From contig JAKARB010000008.1 in the NCBI GenBank assembly GCA_021819435.1, positions 124,001 to 188,000 of the forward strand: DNA of 64,000 bases, in the 5' to 3' direction. The notes beneath the pieces are model-generated. The model worked only from the letters and a program-made list of their open reading frames with translations, was not told the origin of the DNA and made no database searches. Shown here piece by piece: positions 46,875 through 55,174 of the stretch. The stretch comes from Pseudomonadota bacterium (GTDB lineage: Bacteria; Pseudomonadota; Gammaproteobacteria; Burkholderiales; Burkholderiaceae_C). The position numbers and the translations under genes were made by a program. The stretch's first letter is position 1. The number at the start of each line of letters is the position of its first letter.

Positions 46875-48035
46875 ATGAGTGGGGACAAGTTCATGCGCGG
46901 GGTGCCTGAGGCACAGAAAGAACCCGCCGAGGCGTCGCGCCGGGCCATCGGCCTGGCGGGCCTGGGCCTGCTCGCCCAAGGGGTGATCTCTGCAGGGCTG
47001 ACCGGTTTTGTCGCGCCGGTTGCGGCCATGGGCGATCGGCCCAAGTCCAGACCGTCGTTGACACCTGCGCCATCGACATCGACATCGACTGCGCCGACGC
47101 CTGCCCTGGCCCGCCCACCCATCTTCGTGCTGAACTCGCTGGACGCGAACGTCAGCATCATCGACCCGGTGAGCTACACCGAGATCCGGCGCGTGCCCAC
47201 GGGCAAGGAGCCGCACCACCTCTACCTCTCGCCCGACGAGAAATCGCTGCTGGTGGCCAATGCGCTGTCCGACTCGCTGACCCTGCTCGACCCGAAGACC
47301 GGCGCCGTGCAGCGCGTCATCGAGGGCATCGTCGACCCCTACCAGCTGCGCTTTTCGCCAGACATGAAGTGGTTCCTGACGGCGGCCAACCGCCTCAACC
47401 ACGTCGACATCTACCAGTCCACGCCTTCGCCGAAGGGCGGCGTCGACCTGAAACTCGTCAAGCGCGTCACCACGGCCAAGACGCCCAGCCACCTCAACAT
47501 CGACTCGCGCAGCACCGTGGCCTACGTCACCATGCAGGACAGCGACGAGATGGTGGCCATAGAACTGGCGACGCAGACCATCCTCTGGCGCATCCGCGTG
47601 GGCAAGATGCCCGCCGACGTGTACGTCACGCCTGACGACCGTCACGTGCTGATCGGCCTGACGGGCGACCGCTACGTCGAGGTCTACGATGTGAGCGGCC
47701 CCAAGCCCCAGCTCGTGAAGCGCATCGAGACGGGCAACGGCGCCCACGCTTTCCGTTCCTGGGGCGACAAGCGGCACGTGCTGGTCAGCAACCGCGCGGG
47801 CAACTCCATCAGCCGCATCGACCTGCAAAGCTGGAAGGTGGTGGCGAACTACCCGGCACCCGGCGGCCCCGACTGCATGGATCTGCTCGCCGATGGCCGG
47901 ACCATCCTGGTGACCTCGCGTTGGGCGCGCCAGTTGACCGTCATCGACACGGTCAAGGGCGAGGTCATCAAACAAGTACCCGTGGGCCGCTCGCCGCACG
48001 GGGTCTGGACCTTGCAACATGCGCCGCGCAACTGA
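46875..48035 (+). CDS. YVTN/YncE-type beta-propeller protein
   Basis: 386 residues from ATG 46875 (TTG 46866 and ATG 46902 are alternatives). An N-terminal hydrophobic segment (about 28-52) suggests export or membrane anchoring, then a Pro/Thr/Ser linker, then seven propeller repeats: IFVLNSLDANVSIIDP, LLVANALSDSLTLLDP, VLVSNRAGNSISRIDL and others. Such proteins are periplasmic or surface-exposed and often bind ligands or heme. It overlaps the NodB gene by 17 bases, suggesting joint function. Confidence 0.83.
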   Translation: MSGDKFMRGVPEAQKEPAEASRRAIGLAGLGLLAQGVISAGLTGFVAPVAAMGDRPKSRPSLTPAPSTSTSTAPTPALARPPIFVLNSLDANVSIIDPVSYTEIRRVPTGKEPHHLYLSPDEKSLLVANALSDSLTLLDPKTGAVQRVIEGIVDPYQLRFSPDMKWFLTAANRLNHVDIYQSTPSPKGGVDLKLVKRVTTAKTPSHLNIDSRSTVAYVTMQDSDEMVAIELATQTILWRIRVGKMPADVYVTPDDRHVLIGLTGDRYVEVYDVSGPKPQLVKRIETGNGAHAFRSWGDKRHVLVSNRAGNSISRIDLQSWKVVANYPAPGGPDCMDLLADGRTILVTSRWARQLTVIDTVKGEVIKQVPVGRSPHGVWTLQHAPRN

Positions 48036-48864
48036 CAAGACGAGGGGCTGGATGTCCAGCCTGCTGGCCGGCGTGATGCTGATGACGGGCTTGCCCGCTC
48101 ACGCTTCGGCCACGGCCCGCTGCGACAAGCCCGTCTACCTGACCATCGACACCGGCCACATGGGCGTGGCCCCGCTGGTGGCCGATGTGCTGGCGCGCCA
48201 TGAAGTGCGCGCCACCTTCTTCCTGGCCAACGAGCGGACACAAGCCGTGGGTGGGCGCCCCGAGGGCAGCACCCTGGATGACCATTGGGCCGGCTGGTGG
48301 AAGCAACTGGCCGCGCAGGGGCACGATTTCGGCTCCCACACCTGGGACCACATGGTGTGGCAGGCAGACCGGCCCAAGGGCTTCAGGGTGAAGCCCACTG
48401 CCGGCCCGCACAATGGCGAGCGCATGGACATCTCCGATGCGGCCTATTGCGAACAACTCCAGCGCCCGGCCACCCGCTTCGAACAGATGACCGGGCAGCG
48501 CATGCGCGCCATCTTCCGTGCGCCCGGTGGCCGAGTTTCACCGCGCTTGCTGGCCGTGGCCCGCAAATGCGGCTGGCAGCACGTGCCCTGGACACCCAAT
48601 GGTTTCCTGGGCGACGAACTCGACAGCAGCCGGTATTCCAACGCGGCTTTGCTGGAGCAGGCCTTGCAGCGCGTGCGCGCTGGCGACATCCTGCTGATGC
48701 ACTTGGGCATCTGGAGTCGGCAGGACCCTTGGGCGCCGGCCGTGCTGGAGCCGCTCATCGTCGGCTTGAAGTCTCGCGGCTTCTGCTTTGAAACCCTCAG
48801 GCAGCACCCGACCTTCGGTGCGACTGGGCCGGCGCCGCGTGAAGGGCAAGTCCCCGCCCGTTGA
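48019..48864 (+). CDS. Polysaccharide deacetylase (NodB domain), exported
   Basis: 281 residues. Signal peptide about 1-29 (ends AHA). NodB motifs: YLTIDTGHMG (the first Asp is kept but the second, metal-binding Asp of TFDDG is Thr), GSHTWDH (His pair), RAPGGR and HLGIWS near the end. It would remove acetyl groups from peptidoglycan or a glycan in the periplasm. The altered metal position makes activity uncertain. It is coupled to the propeller gene upstream and 24 bases from the sterol-desaturase-type gene. Confidence 0.83.
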   Translation: MRRATDKTRGWMSSLLAGVMLMTGLPAHASATARCDKPVYLTIDTGHMGVAPLVADVLARHEVRATFFLANERTQAVGGRPEGSTLDDHWAGWWKQLAAQGHDFGSHTWDHMVWQADRPKGFRVKPTAGPHNGERMDISDAAYCEQLQRPATRFEQMTGQRMRAIFRAPGGRVSPRLLAVARKCGWQHVPWTPNGFLGDELDSSRYSNAALLEQALQRVRAGDILLMHLGIWSRQDPWAPAVLEPLIVGLKSRGFCFETLRQHPTFGATGPAPREGQVPAR

Positions 48865-48888
48865 ATCGGCTGAAACCCGCCTTGGCCC

Positions 48889-49884
48889 ATGCTTGACGAA
48901 CTCATCATCCAGCCCCTCACCGATGTCTTCGGGCGCCTTCAGCAAGGCTTGTTCGAATCGGTCGTGCAGCCGCTGTTGTTCAACGCAGGCCAGGGCAATT
49001 TGCTGGAAGACGGCTACGCGGCCACGGGTTGGCTGCTCGTGGGCCTGATCCAGTTGGTGTTGATGCTGTTGCTGTTCGCGCCGCTGCAGCGCTGCCGCCC
49101 GGCCGAGTCGCAGACCGGCGACGCCCGCGCCGTCCGCGTCGATGTGCTCTACACCCTGCTGCACCGCCTGGGCCTGTTCCGCCTGGCGATGTTCTTCTCT
49201 GTCGAGCCCCTGCTGGACACCTTGTTCGGCGAGGCAGCGGTGCAAGGCGTGCAGGGCATCCAGCTCGATGCCCTGGTGGCGCCGCTTTGGCCCGGCGTGC
49301 TCGATTCAGCCTGGGCCAGCTTCCTGCTCTACCTGCTCGCCTTTGACCTGCTGGACTACTGGATCCACCGGGGTCAGCATCACTTTGACCGCTGGTGGGC
49401 CCTGCACGCCGTGCACCACAGCCAGCGGCGCATGACCCTTTGGAGCGACAACCGCAACCACCTCCTCGACGACCTGATCCGCGACGTGCTGCTGGCCTTC
49501 ACGGCCCGCGCCATCGGCGTGGCGCCGGGGCAGTTCGTGGCCGTCGTGGCGGTCACGCAGTTGATCGAGAGCCTTTCTCACGCCAACACCCGCCTGAGCT
49601 TTGGCTGGCTGGGTGAGCGCCTGCTGGTGGGGCCGCGTTTCCATCGCCAGCACCACGCCATTGGCATCGGCCATGAGAGCCAGGGGCCTGGCACCCTGGG
49701 TGGCTGCAATTTCGCGGTGCTGTTCCCCATGTGGGATTTGCTGTTCGGCACGGCGCGCTTCGACGGCCGCTACGAGCCCACGGGCATCCGAGATCAGTTG
49801 CCCGAGCATGGCGCGCGCGACTATGGCGAGGGCTTCTGGGCCCAGCAGTGGCTGGGCTTGCGGCGCCTGTTCGGCCGGGTTTGA
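48889..49884 (+). CDS. Sterol desaturase / fatty acid hydroxylase family protein
   Basis: 331 residues, integral membrane. The di-iron His clusters are all visible: HRGQHH, HAVHHS, HRQHHA, with the N-side DYWIHRG and the late FAVLFPMWDLLFGTA. Family members hydroxylate or desaturate lipids (including hopanoid or ornithine lipid tails). Substrate here unknown. An N-terminal amphipathic segment precedes the first helix. Confidence 0.88.
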   Translation: MLDELIIQPLTDVFGRLQQGLFESVVQPLLFNAGQGNLLEDGYAATGWLLVGLIQLVLMLLLFAPLQRCRPAESQTGDARAVRVDVLYTLLHRLGLFRLAMFFSVEPLLDTLFGEAAVQGVQGIQLDALVAPLWPGVLDSAWASFLLYLLAFDLLDYWIHRGQHHFDRWWALHAVHHSQRRMTLWSDNRNHLLDDLIRDVLLAFTARAIGVAPGQFVAVVAVTQLIESLSHANTRLSFGWLGERLLVGPRFHRQHHAIGIGHESQGPGTLGGCNFAVLFPMWDLLFGTARFDGRYEPTGIRDQLPEHGARDYGEGFWAQQWLGLRRLFGRV

Positions 49885-49930
49885 CACGGCGGCTCTGCGG
49901 GCCTTTGCGTGCTTCGGTATGCTGCGCGGC

Positions 49931-50845
49931 ATGGATGACATCACCCCAACCGTGATCCCTGTCGCCGCCGTGAACGTGCGCCGGCCACCCGCGACCGCGC
50001 TGGCCTTGGACGCCGCTTGGCGCGCCTTTGCCTATTGCCTGCACCCTCGCGTCATCTGGCTCACCTTGTTGCCCATCCTGCTGTCGGCCACGCTGTTGTT
50101 GGGCCTGGCATGGTGGGGCTGGGGTGATGCCAACACCGCCTTGCGCGAGGCGCTGGAGAACTGGTCGCTGAGCCAGTCGCTGTTGTCATGGCTGGACCGC
50201 ATGGGCTGGCAGGGCCTGCGCGCCGCGCTCGTGCCGGCGCTGTTGCTGATCTTGGTCGTGCCGCTGGTGGTCGTCCTCACCCTCCTGCTGGTGGCGTGGA
50301 TGATCACGCCTTCGGTCGTGAAGCTGGTTCGCGGTCGGCGTTTCCCCGATCTGGTCTCGCGTTACCAGACGCCGGTCTGGCGCTCGGTCATGGTGTCGCT
50401 TGTCACCACGGTGGCCGCGCTGGCGGCCTTGCTCGTGACCCTGCCTCTGTGGCTGATCCCGCTGTTCGCACTCGTGGTGCCGCCCTTGATCTGGGGCTGG
50501 CTCACCTACCGTGTGATGGCCCACGACACGCTGGCCGATTTCGCCACGCCTGAAGAACAGCGCGAGCTCCTCGAACGCCACCGCACGACCCTGCTGGTGA
50601 TGGGCGTGGTCTGTGGCTACCTGGGTGCAGCGCCCGCCGCGGTCTGGGCGCTCGGTGTGCTGGCCATCGTGCTGGCGCCGTTCATCCTGGTCGTCTCTTT
50701 GTGGCTCTACACCTTGGTGTTCGTGTTCTCGAGCCTGTGGTTCGCCCATTTCCTGCTGACGGCGCTGGCCGGCTTGCGTGCCGAGCCGCTGCCCAATTCG
50801 CCCGCCAGCCTTCCTCCCAGCCCACCGTCCACGGCACATGACTGA
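49931..50845 (+). CDS. EI24-domain integral membrane protein
   Basis: 304 residues from ATG 49931 (ATG 49919 is an alternative). Six or so membrane helices, with the EI24 opening DAAWRAFAYCLHPRVIWLTLLP and the cytosolic loop VVKLVRGRRFPDL. Related to CysZ-type proteins, but no cysteine genes are near and the role is unknown. Its stop overlaps the CinA-N start by 8 bases. Confidence 0.82.
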   Translation: MDDITPTVIPVAAVNVRRPPATALALDAAWRAFAYCLHPRVIWLTLLPILLSATLLLGLAWWGWGDANTALREALENWSLSQSLLSWLDRMGWQGLRAALVPALLLILVVPLVVVLTLLLVAWMITPSVVKLVRGRRFPDLVSRYQTPVWRSVMVSLVTTVAALAALLVTLPLWLIPLFALVVPPLIWGWLTYRVMAHDTLADFATPEEQRELLERHRTTLLVMGVVCGYLGAAPAAVWALGVLAIVLAPFILVVSLWLYTLVFVFSSLWFAHFLLTALAGLRAEPLPNSPASLPPSPPSTAHD

Positions 50846-51656
50846 TCTCAGCTCTCCCCGCATCGGCCTCATCATCATCGGCGATGAAATCCTCAGCGGA
50901 CGCCGGCAGGACAAGCACCTCTCCAAGGCCATCGAACTGCTGACTGAGCGCGGCATGGCCGTGTCTTGGGTCCGCTACGTGGGTGACGAGCCCGCGAGCA
51001 TCACGGCCGACCTGCGCCATGCCTTGGCCTGCGGCGACATCGTGTTTTCCTTTGGCGGCATCGGCGCCACGCCAGACGACCACACCCGTGCCTGCGCCGC
51101 CGAGGCGGTCGGCCGTCCGCTGGTGCTGCACCCGGAGGCGCGCGAGCTGATCCTGGCGCGCTGTCGCGAAATGGCGGAGCAAGAGGGCGTGCCCTTCGAG
51201 CCCGACTCCGCCGACACCTTGCGCCGGCTGGAGATGGGCTGTTTTCCCGAAGGCGCGGACATCATCCCCAACCCTTACAACCGCATCCCTGGCTTCACGC
51301 TGGAAGGGCGCGTGCATTTCGTGCCGGGCTTCCCGGTCATGGCCTGGCCGATGGTGGCCTGGGCGCTCGACACCCTGCACGCCGACCTGCATGGGCGTGG
51401 ACGGCTCACCGAGCGCTCGGTGGTGGTGTACGGCGCCATCGAGTCTCGTTTGACCCCCCTGATGGTCGACATCGAGGCGCGTTTCGCACCGGTCAAGGTG
51501 TTCTCTCTGCCCAGCGTGGACCACCCGGTGCACGGCCGCCACATCGAACTCGGCGTGAAGGGGCGGGCCGATCAGGTGGATGCCGCCTTCCTGGCTCTGC
51601 ACAATGAGTTGATCAAATTTGGTGCAAACGTTGGCCCAGAGTTGGTGCAATCATAA
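50838..51656 (+). CDS. Competence/damage-inducible protein CinA-type (MoaB/Mog domain only)
   Basis: 272 residues from ATG 50838. The molybdopterin-binding fold of the CinA N-terminus is clear: IGLIIIGDEILSGRRQDKH, FSFGGIGATPDDHT and VHFVPGFPVMAWPM. The C-terminal NMN deamidase (PncC) domain is absent. Role not known for stand-alone N-domains (nucleotide pyrophosphatase-like activity has been reported for the family). Two NtrC-type half sites for the downstream glnA promoter lie near or within its 3' end. Confidence 0.85.
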   Translation: MTDLSSPRIGLIIIGDEILSGRRQDKHLSKAIELLTERGMAVSWVRYVGDEPASITADLRHALACGDIVFSFGGIGATPDDHTRACAAEAVGRPLVLHPEARELILARCREMAEQEGVPFEPDSADTLRRLEMGCFPEGADIIPNPYNRIPGFTLEGRVHFVPGFPVMAWPMVAWALDTLHADLHGRGRLTERSVVVYGAIESRLTPLMVDIEARFAPVKVFSLPSVDHPVHGRHIELGVKGRADQVDAAFLALHNELIKFGANVGPELVQS

Positions 51657-51688
51657 GATTCGCCCCTTTATTGCACCATTATGGTGAA
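51621..51688. promoter_or_regulatory. NtrC-type enhancer sites upstream of glnA
   Basis: TGCACC-ATTAT-GGTGAA (51672-51688) is a near-perfect NtrC dyad. Half sites GGTGCA at 51621-51626 and 51653-51658 lie just upstream, inside the end of the CinA-N gene. The spacing to the -24 element is about 140-200 bases, as at enhancer-type promoters. Confidence 0.7.
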
Positions 51689-51828
51689 TTTTGGGGTAAC
51701 TGCCTGCGTCCGTGATTTTCACCATGTGCGCCGTGGTCTTTTCCGGTGCGCCCTTGGATGGCGCATCTTGGCGCCCGGCCCCATCTGATCGAGTGAATCC
51801 GCGCGCGCCTTGCGTGCCCTCTGCCTGG

Positions 51829-51843
51829 AGGCACGCTTTCTGC
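51829..51843 (+). promoter_or_regulatory. Sigma-54 (RpoN) promoter of glnA
   Basis: AGGCACGCTTTCTGC matches TGGCAC-N5-TTGC with the invariant GG and GC correctly spaced and two mismatches (positions 1 and 12). Start near 51855 gives a leader of about 70 bases to ATG 51926. Confidence 0.78.
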
Positions 51844-51925
51844 TATTACACTCCGCGCTGTTTCTGGATCAGAGACAGAAAATTTCACTTCCTGCTTTCA
51901 TTAAGCCTGTTGCTAGGAGCTCCTG

Positions 51926-53344
51926 ATGGCCAACAAGACGGTCGCCGACGTGATGAAGATGGTGAAGGACAACGACGTCAAGTTCGTTGATTTCCGTTTC
52001 ACCGACACCCGTGGCAAGGAACAGCACGTCTCCGTGCCTGTTTCCCACTTCGATGAAGACAAGTTCACCTCGGGCCACGCGTTCGACGGTTCGTCCATCG
52101 CCGGCTGGAAGGGCATCGAAGCCTCCGACATGCTGCTGATGCCGGACCCCAACACCGCCAACGTCGACCCCTTCTTCGAAGAACCGACCCTGCTGCTGAC
52201 CTGCGACGTCATCGACCCCGCCGACGGCAAGGCCTACGAGCGCGATCCCCGCTCCCTGGCCAAGCGCGCCGAAGCCTACCTGAAGTCCTCGGGCCTGGGC
52301 GACACCGCCTACTTCGGTCCGGAACCCGAATTCTTCGTGTTCGACGGCATCCGCTGGGGCAACGACATGTCCGGTTGCTTCTTCGAGATCCAATCCGAAG
52401 AAGGCGCTTGGAACACCGGTACCAAGTACGAACACGGCAACACCGGCTACCGTCCAACCGTCAAGGGCGGCTACTTCCCCGTGCCCCCGGTCGACAGCGG
52501 CCAGGACATGCGCTCGGAAATGTGCCTGATCCTCGAATCGATGGGCATCCCCGTTGAAGTGCACCACCACGAAGTGGCCAACGCCGGCCAGATGGAAATC
52601 GGCACCAAGTTCGCCACGCTGACCCAGCGCGCAGACTGGCTGCAACTGCAAAAGTACATCATCACCAACGTGGCCCACGCCTACGGCAAGACCGCCACGT
52701 TCATGCCCAAGCCCCTGGTTGGCGACAACGGTTCCGGCATGCACGTCCACCAGTCCATCTGGAAGGACGGCAAGAACCTGTTCGCTGGCGACGGCTACGC
52801 CGGCCTGAGCGAATTCGCCCTGTACTACATCGGCGGCATCATCAAGCACGCCCGTGCCCTGAACGCCATAACCAACCCCGGCACGAACTCGTACAAGCGC
52901 CTGGTGCCTGGTTTCGAAGCCCCGGTGAAGCTGGCCTACTCGGCCAAGAACCGTTCCGCTTCGATCCGCATTCCGTACGTGTCGAACCCCAAGGGTCGCC
53001 GCATCGAGGCTCGCTTCCCCGATCCTTCGGCTAACCCCTACCTGGCCTTCTCGGCCCTGATGATGGCCGGTCTGGACGGCGTGGAAAACAAGATCCATCC
53101 GGGCGAAGCCGCCACGAAGGACCTGTACCACCTGCCGCCCGAAGAGGACAAGCTGATCCCCACCGTCTGCCACAGCCTGGACCAGGCCCTGGACGCCCTG
53201 GACGCCGACCGCGGCTTCCTGACCAAGGGTGGTGTGTTCACCGACGCCTACCTGGATGCCTACATCGACCTGAAGATGCAGGAAGTCACCCGCTTCCGCA
53301 TGGCCGTTCACCCGGTCGAGTACGACATGTACTACGCTCTGTGA
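51926..53344 (+). CDS. glnA: Glutamine synthetase type I
   Basis: 472 residues, full length. DGSSIAGW, the ATP-binding [25 protein letters not shown] and the adenylylation site [10 protein letters not shown] (Tyr 401) are intact, so activity should be controlled by GlnE. It combines glutamate, ammonia and ATP. AGGAG precedes the ATG. Codon use is strongly biased, as in highly expressed genes. It heads the glnA-ntrB-ntrC cluster under a sigma-54/NtrC promoter and ends at a terminator. Confidence 0.98.
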   Translation: MANKTVADVMKMVKDNDVKFVDFRFTDTRGKEQHVSVPVSHFDEDKFTSGHAFDGSSIAGWKGIEASDMLLMPDPNTANVDPFFEEPTLLLTCDVIDPADGKAYERDPRSLAKRAEAYLKSSGLGDTAYFGPEPEFFVFDGIRWGNDMSGCFFEIQSEEGAWNTGTKYEHGNTGYRPTVKGGYFPVPPVDSGQDMRSEMCLILESMGIPVEVHHHEVANAGQMEIGTKFATLTQRADWLQLQKYIITNVAHAYGKTATFMPKPLVGDNGSGMHVHQSIWKDGKNLFAGDGYAGLSEFALYYIGGIIKHARALNAITNPGTNSYKRLVPGFEAPVKLAYSAKNRSASIRIPYVSNPKGRRIEARFPDPSANPYLAFSALMMAGLDGVENKIHPGEAATKDLYHLPPEEDKLIPTVCHSLDQALDALDADRGFLTKGGVFTDAYLDAYIDLKMQEVTRFRMAVHPVEYDMYYAL

Positions 53345-53368
53345 TTCGCTTCGGCGATTCACGAGGAG

Positions 53369-53392
53369 AGGGCGGCTTCGGCCGCCCTTTTT
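53369..53392 (+). terminator. Rho-independent terminator after glnA
   Basis: AGGGCGGC (53369-53376), loop TTCG, GCCGCCCT (53381-53388), then TTTT. It uncouples high glnA expression from ntrB/ntrC. Confidence 0.88.
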
Positions 53393-53450
53393 CTTTGTCC
53401 CGCCTTGGGGGCATACTGCATGGCATCCGGCTTGCACGCCGACTGACCGC

Positions 53451-53969
53451 ATGACGATGACGACTTCGATTCGCCTGTCTTCCAAGCTGATTTCTCTGGG
53501 CTGCTGTGCCTTGTTGGCCTGCACCGCCGCATGGGCGCAGGACAAGCCTGTCTACCGCTGCCCCGGCAACCTCTACACCGATTCGCTCAGTGCCAAGGAA
53601 GCGCGCGACAAGGGTTGCAAGACCCTCGAAGGCGCGCCCATCACGGTGATCCAGTCGCAAGTGCCGCGTGGAGCCGCCGCGCGCCCGACAGGCGGCGGTG
53701 CTTCGCAAGGCGAGCGAGTGGGAGCCGATGACCAGAAAGCGCGCGACAGCGATGCTCGGCGCATCCTCGAGGCTGAGCTCAAGAAAGAAGAGGAAGCCCT
53801 GGCTGCGCTGCGCAAGGATTTCAACGAAGGCCAGCCCGAGCGCCGGGGCGATGAACGCAACTACCAGAAGTACCTGGACCGCGTTGAACAGATGAAAGCC
53901 GAGATCGCCCGCAAGGAAGCCGATGTCGCCGCGCTCAAGCGCGAACTGGGCAAGTTCGGCCAGCGCTGA
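53451..53969 (+). CDS. Periplasmic coiled-coil protein, DUF4124-like N-terminus
   Basis: 172 residues from ATG 53451. Signal peptide about 1-29 (ends AWA), then VYRCPGNLYTD, similar to the short DUF4124-type module. Residues about 100-170 form a charged coiled coil (AELKKEEEALAALRKDF, then YQKYLDRVEQMKAEIARKEADVAALKREL). I do not recognise a named family. It sits between glnA and ntrB, 28 bases before ntrB and likely transcribed with it. A periplasmic, possibly envelope-associated role is inference. Confidence 0.7.
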   Translation: MTMTTSIRLSSKLISLGCCALLACTAAWAQDKPVYRCPGNLYTDSLSAKEARDKGCKTLEGAPITVIQSQVPRGAAARPTGGGASQGERVGADDQKARDSDARRILEAELKKEEEALAALRKDFNEGQPERRGDERNYQKYLDRVEQMKAEIARKEADVAALKRELGKFGQR

Positions 53970-53997
53970 ATCCGCCCAACCAACCAAGCTCCTTCCG

Positions 53998-55122
53998 ATG
54001 ACTGCTGCTTCTTACCCGCCCGCCGACATCGTGCAGGCGGTGTCCCGTGTTGATCCCATCGTGCCCGGCGGGCTGGAGGCTTTCGATCACCTCGGCACCA
54101 TGGTGTGCGTGGTGGTGCCTGATGGCCGCTGCCTCTACGCCAATTCGGCCTTCGAAGAAGGGTTGGGCCTGTCGCGCAAGTCCATGCTGCGCGAGTCCAT
54201 CTACGACTGGGTCGTGTCACCCGGGTTGTTGCGCGATGTGGTGTCCGCCGTGGCGCGCAACGAGTTCGCCACCAGCCGCTTGCAGACCGAACTGCGCCGC
54301 CACCTCCATGGTCACGGCGAGCCGCTGCCGGTGCAGGTGATCGTCACGCGGTTGGGGCAGGGCAGCTTGGTGCTGGTTGAGCTGGTGGAGGTCGAGCAGC
54401 AGACCCGCCAGGACCGCGAAGAGCGCGCCCTCGACCAGGTGCAGGCCAACAAGGAACTCATCCGCAACCTGGCTCACGAGATCAAGAACCCGCTGGGCGG
54501 CATCCGTGGCGCGGCCCAACTGCTGCAGATGGAGCTCGAGAGCAAGTCGCTCACCGAGTACACCCAGGTCATCATCCACGAGGCCGACCGACTCCAATCG
54601 TTGGTCGACCGGCTGCTGGCCCCGCATCGGCGTCCGCATGTGGTGGGGGATGTGAACATCCATGAGGTCTGCGAGCGGGTGCGTTCTCTCATCCTGGCCG
54701 AGTTCCCCAAGGGCCTGAAGGTCCAGCGTGATTACGACACGTCGTTGCCTGATTTCCGTGGCGATCGCGAGCAATTGATCCAGGCGGTGCTGAACATCGC
54801 GCACAACGCCGCTCAAGCCCTGGTCGATCGCATCGCGCAGGGTGATGGGCGCATCGTGTTGCGCACGCGCGTGGCCCGGCGTGTCACCATCAACCGTTCG
54901 TTGCACCGACTGGCACTGGTCTTGCATATCGAGGATAACGGCCCGGGCATTCCGGAATCCATCCGTGATCGCGTCTTCTACCCGCTGGTGTCGGGGCGCG
55001 ATGGCGGATCCGGCTTGGGCCTGACCTTGGCACAAACCTTCGTTCAACAGCATCAGGGCACCATCGAATGCGAAAGCGAACCCGGCCGCACGGTGTTCAG
55101 GATCCTCATCCCCTTGCCATGA
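53998..55122 (+). CDS. glnL: Nitrogen regulation sensor kinase NtrB (GlnL)
   Basis: 374 residues from ATG 53998. Cytoplasmic: an N-terminal PAS domain (about 30-130), then HisKA with NLAHEIKNPLGGIRGAAQ (His 160) and HATPase with NIAHNAAQAL, DNGPGIP and GSGLGLTLAQ. No membrane helices, as expected for NtrB. It phosphorylates NtrC when PII signals nitrogen shortage. It is 52 bases upstream of ntrC. Confidence 0.96.
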   Translation: MTAASYPPADIVQAVSRVDPIVPGGLEAFDHLGTMVCVVVPDGRCLYANSAFEEGLGLSRKSMLRESIYDWVVSPGLLRDVVSAVARNEFATSRLQTELRRHLHGHGEPLPVQVIVTRLGQGSLVLVELVEVEQQTRQDREERALDQVQANKELIRNLAHEIKNPLGGIRGAAQLLQMELESKSLTEYTQVIIHEADRLQSLVDRLLAPHRRPHVVGDVNIHEVCERVRSLILAEFPKGLKVQRDYDTSLPDFRGDREQLIQAVLNIAHNAAQALVDRIAQGDGRIVLRTRVARRVTINRSLHRLALVLHIEDNGPGIPESIRDRVFYPLVSGRDGGSGLGLTLAQTFVQQHQGTIECESEPGRTVFRILIPLP

Positions 55123-55174
55123 CCCGTGGCGCGGCGGACGGGTCGCCCGATGATGCAGACAACCACAGGCCAGC

